Origin: Bolinopsis microptera
Taxonomy: Eukaryota; Ctenophora; Tentaculata; Lobata; Bolinopsidae
Assembly: GCF_026151205.1 (NCBI RefSeq)
Contig: NC_087073.1
Coordinates: forward strand, 3,617,001-3,681,000
Direction: 5' to 3'
Length of the DNA stretch: 64,000 nt
Within the stretch, counting starts at the first letter, position 1; every line of letters starts with the position of its first letter. Position numbers and translations under genes: made by a program. Positions 22,621 to 34,693 of this stretch are shown here, one piece after another. Below the pieces are notes generated by a model, which saw only the letters and a program-made list of their open reading frames with translations, had not been told where the DNA came from and ran no database searches.

Positions 22621-22783
22621 CATAAAAATTAACCCCACCTAAAGAATAACAAAATCATGTATTTTTACAGCGATGGTTCCGAAGCATTAATTACAACCAT
22701 AATTCAACGGTCATCTTGGCCTCAAAGATTACCTATCCTATCTATAATAATGAAGACTAATAAACTGAAACTAAACAATTAAA

Positions 22784-22883
22784 CACGTACCAAAGTTCGA
22801 CAGGGGTGAATCACTCTAAACTCTTATGTAGAGTGATTCACCCCTGTCGAACTTCGGTACGTGTCGAACTAGAGTCCAGGTTG
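22784..22883. repeat. Foldback hairpin element, 35-bp arms
   Basis: Arms 22784-22818 and 22829-22863 are reverse complements with one mismatch in 35, around a 10-bp loop. The left arm begins CACGTACCAAAGTTCGACAG. The block from the right arm through 22883 recurs in the spacer of the 1-1640 duplication, so it is an interspersed family. It directly precedes the satellite array. Confidence 0.85.
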
Positions 22884-23000
22884 AGGCCGTAGCGTACGTC
22901 GTACGACAGACTACAAGACTTACACGTTTACTAACCTACACGTTTACTAACCTACACAGTGAGCATACTGCAGGGCCCAATTCTAATCGTCACTATACTG

Positions 23001-26000
23001 CACCTCAATCGTGTCATTTGCCATCTATAGTTGACTTACTAACTGGTTGCGGGTAAAAAAATCAGTCAAAACTGTAAAATTTCGGTCCTGGAAATTTCAT
23101 CTTCAAAAACTGAAAATGGGACAGAGATTGGGACAATATGATTTTGCAATTTTATTCGGAATTTTGACTCCCAGTACCTCAATTTGGTTTCATACCATCA
23201 TCAATTAACTGAATAATTGGTTTCTGGGCAAAAACTTCATCCAATCTGTCAAATTTGTGTTCAGAAAATTTCATATTTGAAAATGGGACAGACTTTTGAA
23301 AATACAACTTTTCGTTTTGTTAAGCTTTCTACTGTGGGCTTCCTCCGACCGAAATCAAAGTTCCAGCACCTCAATCGTGTCATATGCCATCTATAGTTGA
23401 CTTACTAATTGGTTGCGGGTGAAAAAATCTGTCAAAACTGTAAAATTTCGGTCCTGGAAATTTCATCTTCAGAAACCTAAAATGGGACAGAGATTGGGAC
23501 AATATGATTTTGCAATTTTATTCGGGATTTTGACTCCCAGTACCTCAATTTGGTTTCATACCATCATCAATTAACTGACTAATTGGTTTCTGGGCAAAAA
23601 CTTCATCCAATCTGTCAAATTTGTGTTCAGAAAATTTCATATTTGAAAATGGGACAGACTTTTGAAAATACAACTTTTCGTTTTGTTAAGCTTTCTACTG
23701 TGGGCTTCCTCCGACCGAAATCAAAGTTCCAGCACCTCAATCGTGTCATATGCCATCTATAGTTGACTTACTAATTGGTTGCGAGTGAAAAAATCAGTCA
23801 AAACTGTAAAATGTCGGTCCTGGAAATTTCATCTTCAGAAACCGAAAATGGGACAGAGATTGGGACAATATGATTTTGCAATTTTATTCGGAATTTTGAC
23901 TCCCAGTACCTCAATTTGGTTTCATACCATCATCAATTAACTGACTAATTGGTTTCTGGGCAAAAACTTCATCCAATCTGTCAAATTTGTGTTCAGAAAA
24001 TTTCATATTTGAAAATGGGACAGACTTTTGAAAATACAACTTTTCGTTTTGTTAAGCTTTCTGCTGTGGGCTTCCTCCGACCGAAATCAAAGTTCCAGCA
24101 CCTCAATCGTGTCATATGCTATTTATAGTTGACTTACTAACTAGTTGCGTGTGAAAAAATCAGTCAAAACTGTAAAATTTCGGTCCTGGAAATTTCATCT
24201 TCAAAAACTGAAAATGGGACAGAGATTGGGACAATATGATTTTGCAATTTTATTCGGAATTTTGACTCCCAGTACCTCAATTTGGTTTCATACCATCATC
24301 AATTAACTGACTAATTGGTTTCTGGGCAAAAACTTCATCCAATCTGTCAAATTTGTGTTCAGAAAATTTCATATTTGAAAATGGGACAAACGTTTGAAAA
24401 TACAACTTTTCGTTTTGTTAAGCTTTCTGATTTGGCAATTTTATTCGGGATTTTGACTCCCAGTACCTCAATTTGGTTTCATACCATCATCAATTAACTG
24501 ACTAATTGGTTTCTGGGCAAAAACTTCATCCAATCTGTCAAATTTGTGTTCAGAAAATTTCATATTTGAAAATGGGACAGACTTTTGAAAATACAACTTT
24601 TCGTTTTGTTAAGCTTTCTGCTGTGGGCTTCCTCCGACCGAAATCAAAGTTCCAGCACCTCAATCGTGTCATATGCTATTTATAGTTGACTTACTAACTA
24701 GTTGCGTGTGAAAAAATCAGTCAAAACTGTAAAATTTCGGTCCTAGAAATTTCATCTTCAAAAACTGAAAATGGGACAGAGATTGGGACAATATGATTTT
24801 GCAATTTTATTCGGAATTTTGACTCCCAGTACCTCAATTTGGTTTCATACCATCATCAATTAACTGACTAATTGGTTTCTGGGCAAAAACTTCATCCAAT
24901 CTGTCAAATTTGTGTTCAGAAAATTTCATATTTGAAAATGGGACAGACTTTTGAAAATACAACTTTTCGTTTTGTTAAGCTTTCTGCTGTGGGCTTCCTC
25001 CGACCGAAATCAAAGTTCCAGCACCTCAATCGTGTCATATGCCATTTATAGTTGACTTACTAATGGGTTGCGGGTGAAAAAATCAGTCAAAACTGTAAAA
25101 TTTCGGTCCTGGAAATTTCATCTTCAAAAACCAAAAATGGGACAGAGATTGGGACAATATGATTTTGCAATTTTATTCGGGATTTTGACTCCTAGTACCT
25201 CAATTTGGTTTCATACCATCATCAATTAACTGACTAATTGGTTTCTGGGCAAAAACTTCATCCAATCTGTCAAATTTGTGTTCAGAAAATTTCATATTTG
25301 AAAATGGGACAAACGTTTGAAAATACAACTTTTCGTTTTGTTAAGCTTTCTGATTTGGCAATTTTATTCGGGATTTTGACTCCCAGTACCTCAATTTGGT
25401 TTCATACCATCATCAATTAACTGACTAATTGGTTTCTGGGCAAAAACTTCATCCAATCTGTCAAATTTGTGTTCAGAAAATTTCATATTTGAAAATGGGA
25501 CAGACTTTTGAAAATACAACTTTTCGTTTTGTTAAGCTTTCTGCTGTGGGCTTCCTCCGACCGAAATCAAAGTTCCAGCACCTCAATCGTGTCATATGCC
25601 ATTTATAGTTGACTTACTAATTGGTTGCGGGTGAAAAAATCAGTCAAAACTGTAAAATTTCGGTCCTGGAAATTTCATCTTCAAAAACCAAAAATGGGAC
25701 AGAGATTGGGACAATATGATTTTGCAATTTTATTCGGGATTTTGACTCCTAGTACCGATCAATTTGGTTTCATACCATCATCAATTAACTGACTAATTGG
25801 TTTCTGGGCAAAAACTTCATCCAATCTGTCAAATTTGTGTTCAGAAAATTTCATATTTGAAAATGGGACAAACGTTTGAAAATACAACTTTTCGTTTTGT
25901 TAAGCTTTCTGATTTGGCAATTTTATTCGGGATTTTGACTCCCAGTACCTCAATTTGGTTTCATACCATCATCAATTAACTGACTAATTGGTTTCTGGGC

Positions 26001-26515
26001 AAAAACTTCATCCAATCTGTCAAATTTATGTTCAGAAAATTTCATATTTGAAAATGGGACAGACTTTTGAAAATACAACTTTTCATTTTGTTAAGCTTTC
26101 TGCTGTGGGCTTCCTCCGACCGAAATCAAAGTTCCAGCACCTCAATCGTGTCATATGCCATTTATAGTTGACTTACTAATTGGTTGCGGATGAAAAAATC
26201 TATTTAAACTGTAAAATTTCGGTCCTGGAAATTTCATCTTCAAAAACCGAAAATGGGACAGAGATTGGGACAATATGATTTTGCAATTTTATTCGGGATT
26301 TTAACTCCCAGTACCTCAATTTGGTTTCATACCATCATCAATTAACTGACTTATTGGTTTCTGGGCAAAAACTTCATCCAATCTGTCATATTTGTGTTCA
26401 GAAAATTTCATATTTGAAAATGGGACAGACTTTTTTAAATACAACTTTTCGTTTTGTTAAGCTTTCTGCTGTGGGCTTCCGCCTTCCTCTGCAACCGAAA
26501 TCAAACTTCCAGCAC
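23001..26515 (+). repeat. Higher-order satellite array, about 366-bp and 557-bp units
   Basis: Eight units start with CACCTCAATCGTGTCAT at 23001, 23367, 23733, 24099, 24656, 25022, 25579 and 26139. Unit lengths are 366, 366, 366, 557, 366, 557, 560 and about 376. Each 366-bp unit is two diverged halves: A (about 175 bp, containing GGGACAGAGATTGGGAC) and B (about 191 bp, containing GGGACAGACTTTTGAAAA). The longer units carry an extra chimeric B-like half that begins as B, has GGGACAAACGTTTGAAAA, and ends with the tail of A. Identity between units is very high. Open frames seen inside are by-products of the repeat and have no coding evidence. Confidence 0.95.
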
Positions 26516-28449
26516 CGTCTACAGTCTATAATTTATCTATTCGGCGTATACTGCTGCTTTCACATCAACAATGGAGTTACATCAGGTGGGACTTTTTTAT
26601 GTTCACATCATCTTCAGGAGTCGACAAAGGTAAAATATGCTATAAATTATAGACTAGAGGATCCTCTTGCTTCTGGAAACACAGGAATGAGGAAAGCGAA
26701 GATAATGTCATTTTCCCATTAACATAATTATTCCGAGACTTTTCGTCCCCAATTCTAATTTAGAAGATAAATTCACTGTGTAAATCTTATAAAGATCTGG
26801 TTAAACTCGTTTTCTAGACTGGCTCCTTTTATGTCTCTATGTAAGTGTAGTGTGGGAATTTTAGCATTTCCACTGCTGCAAATTGCAAAAACTTTATGCA
26901 CCGGATTTTCTGCACAAACTTGATCTATAATAGTATAATAGGGTATAGGGTCACTAGACACTAACCCAATGTCCTTGAGAAAAGGCTGTAGAGCCTTTTA
27001 AAGTTTGATACCTGGAATCGCGATGTACCCCTTATCTCAATTCAGTTTTAGAGTTGAGACCCAATAGGAGATGCAAAATTACCGCAAAAGTCACATCATG
27101 GTAGGCCAACGATGGTTTGGAAATGCTTTGAATATCATGAAACGAGATATTTCAATTTTTCCGAAACACTCGTTATTTTGTGTGCCAAATTTTACCAACT
27201 TGGTATTACAGACTTTTAAATAAGTGTAAATAATGACTTACAACTAGCACTTTGAGTTACGGGGGACCCTGCAAATCAAGTCTGTGTAAAAAATCCGATG
27301 GCATAATGTTGTGTACTGATGAGAACTTAATTCTGTTAAAATTCCCATAGTTCTGAGGTCTGGCCTTGTTTCACAGTAACTTAGTTGTTTGTCATTAGTA
27401 CCGTCGCGTTTTGCGTTGCTATTCGTTTATTACATGTCAATTTGTTCGTTCGTACCGTACGTTTGTTTTTTTATAATATGCGCGGTGAATAAATCTAGTG
27501 ATGTGTTGATGCGCGTTCCATACATGACATCAGAAATTCTACCTCTGAAACATCTGATCACTGGCGTGACACTCATGACAGAGCCACCAAAATAAAAACT
27601 CAACTCTTAATAGAGTTACCCAGTCTTGAGCCTAGATCATAAATCACGCCGGACAGACAGATCAGAGAGCGAAATGGTAATTCTGTTTCTGGTCTGGAAT
27701 AACAAGTACCTTACGAGACATATTTGAGAAAATTAAATACAAAAATCTTCTCTGATCAGCTGTTTCATCTTGTTAAAAATTTCTCTGGAGCCTTTGAAAG
27801 TTAGCCTCAACTTAACTTATAATCCTCCAGAGGGTATAGGAGACCGACAGTGTTTATTATCTTCCACTACTCCCGAAATTTCACCGCCGTAATTAAGGAA
27901 AATACGTGAAAAATAACGATGGTGACCTAAATTTTGGTAGTCCGTAAATATGGTGTTTTTTTCTTCGAAAAACCACCGACTTTCCGCGACTTTCGTACCA
28001 TTTAAATATGTCTCGTAAGGTACATACAAACGTAGAAGCAAACAACTATGAATTATGACTTTCAAACTATATACCTTAGTGACACATTGACCCTACGATA
28101 TCGATTTTGAGTTGTTTGTTAGTCAACAACAATTAATACATATACATAATAGCATGATGGGTGGTTTTATATAGATTTGTTGACACAATAATATAAGATG
28201 TTACTGGCCGTACAAATAACCTATTGACTAAACAATCGAGATATAAATGGTTTTGAGTTATATTAAGTATAATCTTTTCTGAATGTTAATTATGCGTGGA
28301 ATGTACAGCTAAATGACGCATTATCTGTGCCATACATGGGACACTAAATTTAAACCAGTAATTTCTTTCAACACTTCTGACTTATCCTACCGGCTCGTAT
28401 TTCAAAATAAATATCTTCCAATTAAGCTCATCAAAACACCGAACAAAGC
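26516..28449. other. Intergenic; small inverted repeat near the satellite edge
   Basis: No gene recognised. A perfect 14-bp inverted repeat (AGTCTATAATTTAT) flanks 26537-26641. An open stretch at 27389-27595 and a minus-strand one at 27817-28065 lack recognisable domains. Confidence 0.5.
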
Positions 28450-28719
28450 TAGGAACCGCCCGGTTATCCGGCTTCAATATCCGGTTCCGGTCCGGTTTCA
28501 AAACATTTTGCCGGATCTACTGCTAGGCCTAAACAGCAAACATCATCGGTGTGGTTGTATTGCTCTTAGGAATGCGGAACTTATTAATTCAAATTTTCCG
28601 GCAAGATCCGGCACATTCCGGCAAGTTCCAGCAGCCTTATATTTGCCCTTCCTAACAACCGGTTCCGGTCCGGCAAAAATCCGGTCCGGCAGCCAAAAGC
28701 CCATTCCGGTCGGTTCCTA
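28450..28719. mobile_element. 270-bp hAT-like non-autonomous element
   Basis: The ends are TAGGAACCG and CGGTTCCTA, with CCGG-rich sequence throughout (CCGGTTCCGGTCCGG and inverse). The flanks are GAACAAAGC on the left and GAACAAACA on the right, a near-match consistent with an 8-bp target duplication that has diverged. The 5'-TAG end and 8-bp flank fit hAT-type MITEs, but no transposase is present. A truncated relative is at 10119. Confidence 0.65.
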
Positions 28720-29861
28720 GAACAAACACACTAGGTCCGCCAATCGCCATACAGCAGATAGCGTAAATACTTTTTTTTCACTGTTAAACTATTCCTGTTA
28801 TTGTCAATTTAATGTAATTCATTTCTTCGGCGCAATTTATCGACGTGGTTTACTCAAATTATTAACGAGGTTACAATTGAATTATAGTATTCGAATATTC
28901 ATTCTTAATAATGATATGTAATTGTATTAAATATGCATAATTGTATTTAAATCTTCGTCAGAGCAAGTTGTATGTGATTTAAAGATGTGTATATTGTTCC
29001 TTACAAAATAAGACGATTTCTTCATCGGAAAATTATATCATATTAAAATATGTATACTGTAGTGTTTAAATAAAATTCGTTTTACAATAATCGGCCATGA
29101 TAATGTTCGCCTAGCAAAAAAATATCAACACGTAAAATAAAAACTAATAATAATTTTTGAAAGCATATTTGCAGCAGTTCAGAGCTATTCAAACGTGATA
29201 GCATTCTCCTACAAGTAGCAATCACTTAAGTAGCAGGATGATTTTTCTTTTTCGAGTGATTTAAGATCGTTAATCACTCCGATGTTATTCGGTTTTAAGT
29301 CGAAATTACAAAGGAAAAATAAAAATCATCTGGCTTCGTCATAAATACTATCGAGTCTGATATCTTTGGCTGTTAAGAGTATTTTAAAATCGGTACAAAG
29401 TTACCCCTTTATACCTTCATCATTTTGTTAAAAGTAATAATATTATCAAGATGTTTGTGAGAAAATTAAAAAATTATGCAATTTGAAGAGTTCAAAATAT
29501 GATCAGTAAAAGGCACGTCAGTTTATCTATAACGGTTTTGATCAGTCTTTGATTAAAAAAAGCAAACCCGAATAAATATCAGGTCAAAATCATGAAAAAA
29601 GAATGCAAACTCAACCCCCTGAAAATCATTCAGTACACTATTTACAATGTAATGTTAACTAGCGATATATCCAAAAGGTGTTTATCGTAATAATGAGTGC
29701 TTAATTTAAACTGAGTTACAATTTTAAAAGCTAAACTACTAAATCCGCTATTCCCACTTAGATTATTAGCGATGCCTCAAAAAATAAACAGAGCTGAGAT
29801 CAACCCCTGTCATTCCATACCAATCGAACATCGATGAGTACTTACTTCAGATGTTTTTAAT
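28720..29861. other. Intergenic, no gene recognised
   Basis: Strongly AT-rich sequence between the hAT-like element and the 3' end of the phosphoserine phosphatase gene. No feature stands out. Confidence 0.5.
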
Positions 29862-31861
29862 CTATTTCAGTTGAAGAGCCTCTAATATAGAGAAAAAGCT
29901 GGAGGTGTAGTAGTCGGACACTTCCTTCACTGCGTCTCGTTTCACATTTCCACCAAACCCGATGAAAATATCCTGCAGGAATTGTGTTTATAGATAAAGT
30001 AATTTTTTTTTTTTTAATCAATAAACTTTCAAATTGTTATACAAATACATCATTTTATTTCAAAGAAAATATCGCCGAATGACCTTACATGCCTTGACAA
30101 GTGACCGAGTGGGCGAGTGTAAACAAAATAAGGGACACCGAAACACCAGTTGACCAGTAAACTGATCATAGCAATTACATCGGGCCCTAATAAATTCTAG
30201 TATTTATAAAACGCTTCGACAACAGAGATGAAAGAGAGAACAAACCGCGGGAGGACGAGCTTCAGCATCCGTCATGCCATCTCCGATCATTATCATTCTG
30301 CATAGTAAAACAGCTCATGGTACAATCAGTAAATAAACAATTGCATTATGTTATAAAATATTTTTATATATTACATATGTGTATTTAGAATAATTATACC
30401 GTTCATCACACAACGTTGTTACATGAGTAAATATTGTGGTTATAGGATCATTGCAGTCGACAAAAGTCACGCGATAATTTATTTCCAGGAATCAAGTTGA
30501 ATCTATATAGTTCTCAGCTTACTTGTTGAACTTGAAGGAATCTTTCAGATACTGAAGGGCCCTTGCTTTGCCTCCATTCTCAGAGGTGAAGTTATTCTTG
30601 TCAAATCCGGCGTATTTTCCTGAAAAATCGGCGTTCAAAGAGAAATTAAGACAAATAGAATGAATCTATGTTGAAACATCGATAATCATTTGAAAACCAA
30701 CCCGAGAATTTTTACATTCTTAATTAACAAAAACTTGAATAATTCCTTTAATACCTTCTTTGTCAAAAAGTATGGTATTTGCAATGACATGGTTTGGAGC
30801 AATTCCACATTTGGCAGCTTCAGGGACGATCAGACAGTCAAACCCTCCGGAAACTAGATAGATTTCAGTTCCTCTGCTTCTCAGAGCATCTACCAGTTCC
30901 CTGAAGTAATGAAACTAATTTTAAGGAATTATTTGTTCATCAAATCAGCATATCTTGAAAAGTATTGAAAAGTATTGTACCAGAGCAGCTTACTAATTTT
31001 AACGCAACAACTTTAAAAACATATGTACGGCAAAATCAGCTGATCTGAAGTAACTTGAGTGTCGGTGAATATCGAAGACAGTTGAACTGTTGAAAACATA
31101 AACTCAGCAACTAAATGGTCTGTTTCCAGAACACTCACTGAAATCCTGGAGTAATGCCAGGGGGCTTCATTTCGATCATCTCCTGGATCTGAAATTTGAT
31201 GAAATCAGCTTATTGATTGTAATATTGAAAATGATCTTTACTAGCCAATGAGCCAAAGTGTCACATGAAAGAACTGAAATGACTTAGAAGGTTTATCACT
31301 TTGGCTTCCCACGCAGAAGGTCGTGAGTTTGAACCTCGCCAGAAACTATTTGTTTCAATTTTAGACCGTATATATTTTTACTATATTTACCAATTGAGCT
31401 GTGGGTTGTAATATTTCCAGCCTCTCTGTAAGGCACTCTCTGAATGACATATTACCACCCATAGCTTTCTTTGTCAAAGCTTTCACTTCCTCATGCTTTC
31501 CTGCGTATCTCGCCATCTCATCGATACCTTCGCAGGTCAACATCGTACTGCAAAAATGACATTGTCACAGTACATGTATATCACAAAATAGAATATGAAA
31601 TATGTCACATTGTCATTAAACTGTGTTGGAACTTGGAAGCATTGTAAGATCATGATTATCGTTGAAAACAATATTTTGAAAAGATGGTGGAAACCAATCA
31701 TGCGTTATGTCACCAAGTTGATTCTATAACTCCTAAACACGAAAGATAGGAACTAACCTGTCGACATCAAAGCAGACACAATCACAGTTCTGAAGAACGT
31801 GGAGAACATTGTTGGGGATTGTTTTCTTGGTGATTGGTACGATTTTGTCATGAGGTGCCAT
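29862..31861 (-). CDS. PSPH: Phosphoserine phosphatase
   Basis: Catalyses the last step of serine synthesis, hydrolysing phosphoserine to serine, in the cytosol. Seven exons: 31861-31758, 31547-31391, 31188-31139, 30900-30755, 30619-30523, 30297-30246, 29972-29862. Phases agree and give 238 residues (human protein 225). HAD-family motif I is DVDST with nucleophile D32 and acid/base D34, interrupted by intron 1. The cap region follows (EGIDEMARYAG, MGGNMSFRECLTERLEILQP), then motif II YLVSGGF with S121, YAGFDKN, GGKAR, motif III GDGMTD (190-195) and FIGFGGNVKRDAV. The fifth exon could be misread as ending at a TAA, but that TAA is inside the GTAAGC donor. It is downstream of NTAN1 on the same strand, about 1.6 kb apart. 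Confidence 0.95.
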
Positions 31862-33419
31862 AATGTAGCGACTTTCAACTAGATAATAATAAATTTGGAT
31901 TATGAGCCGATCAGTATGGAGTTTGGACTAGAAACAGCTAAATATTAATTACATTTCCGGTTCGCGCTTATAGAGGAGAAACTTTTAGGATGCAAAAGCT
32001 TGCAGGAAAGTTGATTCGCTTACACTTGTGGGAGAAGCATCATGAACGGGCGTTACCAGGTAACTGGCTATCCCGTGAATGGAAACTTCGTATTTTTTTA
32101 AAAATAATAAAATAAAAAACTTTTGAACATTCATCATTTATTGATTATGATTAACTAGGTAAATATGCGTTGAATATTGAATGGTCCCGTACCTGGTACG
32201 AATACCTGCCATTGAACCCTGAGATCCAAACCTAAGGACCAGGCATGTTCCCTAATTACTCGATATTAAATCTCAAGACCTTGTGGAGTGTGTCAAACCG
32301 TGTCTTAAAATAGCTGTGCATATTGTCTAATATGAACAGAGAGCAGAACGATAGATTGCATACATGCAGAACAATAAAATTATTCCAATCACTCGTTCCT
32401 ATAATCCTATATTCAGCAATAATGACTTAGATCTGTGTATGGCAGTCATATGACCATATTTCTAATTATTGATTTTTTATATTATATAATTTTTTATATA
32501 TAATTCAGACAATGAGCTACAACAGTAACATATGGGACACTAACTATCCAGCAAATGTTAGCTTTACATTGTACATCAATAATAAAAGCCCATCATCTCA
32601 ATCGGTAACCCTAGTAGAGCCACAAAAATATGGATGAGCCTAAAGTTATTTTTATAACCAGCCAATTATGAGATGGTCAATCATTAATGTTTGATGATGC
32701 ACATGTGTTTAATTCGATTAAACGCCCTGTATTATAACTACACTCCCAGCATTGGGGTGAAAAGGTGTGATTCAAAGGAAAATGTCTGATCTTACGTTAA
32801 AAACTGAAAAATTCACAACATTTTACAGAAAACTGAGATGTTGTGTAGGAACTGGAAAAATCGGGACTTCACATGTGCTGCAAAAATGTTCGTTTCTGAT
32901 TGCTGAACAGTTTTCAGATACATAAAAGTTTCCTGAAAAGTTTTTGAAACTTTCCACTAAGAATCTTTTAAACCGGACTGGAACTCGATATTAAAGCCAG
33001 ATATCTGGTCAGTTCCAAATTTCGGATAACAAGATATGGTGTAATGTGTGCAGCACTCAATATGTACTGTATCTATAAGAGCATATTTCGATCACAAGTG
33101 ATCAAAATGGGTTTCCATACCCATTACTCAGTTCATAGGCAAAATTCAGAAGTAAACCAATAAATTGACTAGAGGCAAACTTTATAAAAAACATTCAATC
33201 AATAATGGAACAGACAACATTACAAATATAAATATACATTATGGAAATAATTAGAAGTTTCATATAATTGTCAAGCTCTCTAGATATAATTAATAATTAG
33301 GGCAACAGGCTAGGAGTAGCATAAATGTACGAAAAAGGAATGTAGTAGAAATGTCTCAAATATTATTTAAAACCTAAATCAGCTAAAATGAAATATATTC
33401 TAATATAAATACATACAAA
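31862..33419. other. Intergenic between NTAN1 and PSPH
   Basis: About 1.6 kb with no recognisable gene. It should contain the PSPH promoter near 31862 and the NTAN1 3' UTR near 33400. Confidence 0.5.
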
Positions 33420-34336
33420 TTAAGTATTATTCTGTCTAACCCAAACTCCGTCATTATCCATCTTATAAATCATTGGTTCTTTATTTGGTCCAAACACCAT
33501 GTTGCTATCCTTTGTTGCTATAAAAAGAAAGAAATTTCTCATATCTTGACAAAAGTAATGAGGTTCACAGTGCGGTGACGTGGAGCACCTTGACAAAAGA
33601 AAGTTATCTGGAGCTGAAGCTGCTCCTTGGTATCTGGGGTCCATTTCAAATTCAACATACGGAATTTCAATAAGGCATGTTTCTCTATCAAATATGTTGA
33701 AGTCCTGTGCAGAGTCCTGTCGAAGAAGACTTCTCAATTCTAATTCAGGTCCCCTGTAGTCAAAGATAACATTATGAAGTGATCTATCTTCCAGTCTAAA
33801 GGCAACGTCAGTCAATATTGGGAAAGATAGCTCATCACTGATTTTCGTGTTTAAATCTAATGTGCACCAGAGTTGAATGTTGAAATGTTTTTCAGACAGG
33901 TAGAAATATTCTAATAGACAAGAAGATATGGAATAAGAAGTCATTTTCTCCTCACTGAATCCACCAACAACATACAAAGACAATTCATGACCCATTCCAC
34001 TAATCATGTTCTCAATTGTACTATCAACTGAGTTAGGGCTGTCTAAATGGGCTAAGGCAACTGAATCATTATCATGAATTACTACAATGTGGCATGTGGT
34101 GGCACCTGCTGTTCCAATCCATGTAATTTGGTCTGCTTTAGAAAAACTAACAGCACTATATTCACCCTGGCATACAAAGAGGAATGTTTACATATTCTTT
34201 TCTGTGTCATCTCATTTAGAAATGTGTCAACCTTTTGTTTAATAACACTGTTTGCGAGGAGTTCTTGCAGTAGTCTTTGTGGAGATGGATTAATTACTTC
34301 CTTTGCAAGCACTTCATTATCGATATTAACCACCAT
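33420..34336 (-). CDS. NTAN1: Protein N-terminal asparagine amidohydrolase
   Basis: Deamidates N-terminal Asn to Asp on proteins, feeding the Arg/N-degron pathway. The large exon (34166-33420) encodes the core: GATTCHIVV with the probable catalytic cysteine (C60 in this model), LSLYVVGGFSEEK, FPILTDVAFRLED, FDYRGPELELRSL, FDRETCLIEIPYVEFEMDP, LSRCSTSP and MIYKMDNDGVWVRQNN. An upstream exon (34336-34232) supplies MVVNIDNEVLAKEV and joins in phase 0 across a 65-bp intron, giving 283 residues (human 310). The intron's last part encodes LFVCQGEYSAV-like sequence in the frame of the core, which resembles the family's conserved strand there but is preceded by TAA. So the junction may instead be a frameshift. 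The exact N-terminus is unsure. Confidence 0.85.
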
Positions 34337-34693
34337 AACCTCTGTTAAGTTTCCTCTACTGGCTGATAAGAAAATATAATAAATTTAAATAAGAACAAAC
34401 GTGTAATAAAAATACATATCAGATCACAAATCATTTAATGTTCATTTCGAATACAAAGTACTCTAAATTTGTTATTGACACTAGTTTTTTAATACTTTCA
34501 ACACTACTATATAACAAATAATTTGAGGTATGGCACGTGTTGAAAGTATGTCGTGGCAATAAGTTGAAAAGCGATACACACACAAGCGATACACAGTTAC
34601 TAGAGGAGTGTTCTATCCTTGATAGCTCTCTTCCCCTTCAAACCAAAACTATCAAAGGGTATCTGACCCATAAGTCAGAACTCTTCCGGTGGG

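Noticed and set aside
24315-26722. Repeated 60-residue frames and a 133-residue frame
   Set aside because: They recur identically once per satellite unit and are by-products of the repeat.
28313-28720. 135-residue frame rich in PVP and GSGP
   Set aside because: It spans the CCGG-rich hAT-like element; composition explains it.
30519-30521. Stop codon truncating PSPH after FKFNK
   Set aside because: The TAA is inside a GTAAGC donor; downstream exons encode the missing GDGMTD and FIGFGGN motifs in phase.
31290-31350. Possible tRNA or tRNA-derived SINE in a PSPH intron
   Set aside because: GTGAGTTTGAACCTCGC resembles a T arm, but I cannot build an acceptor stem or D arm around it.
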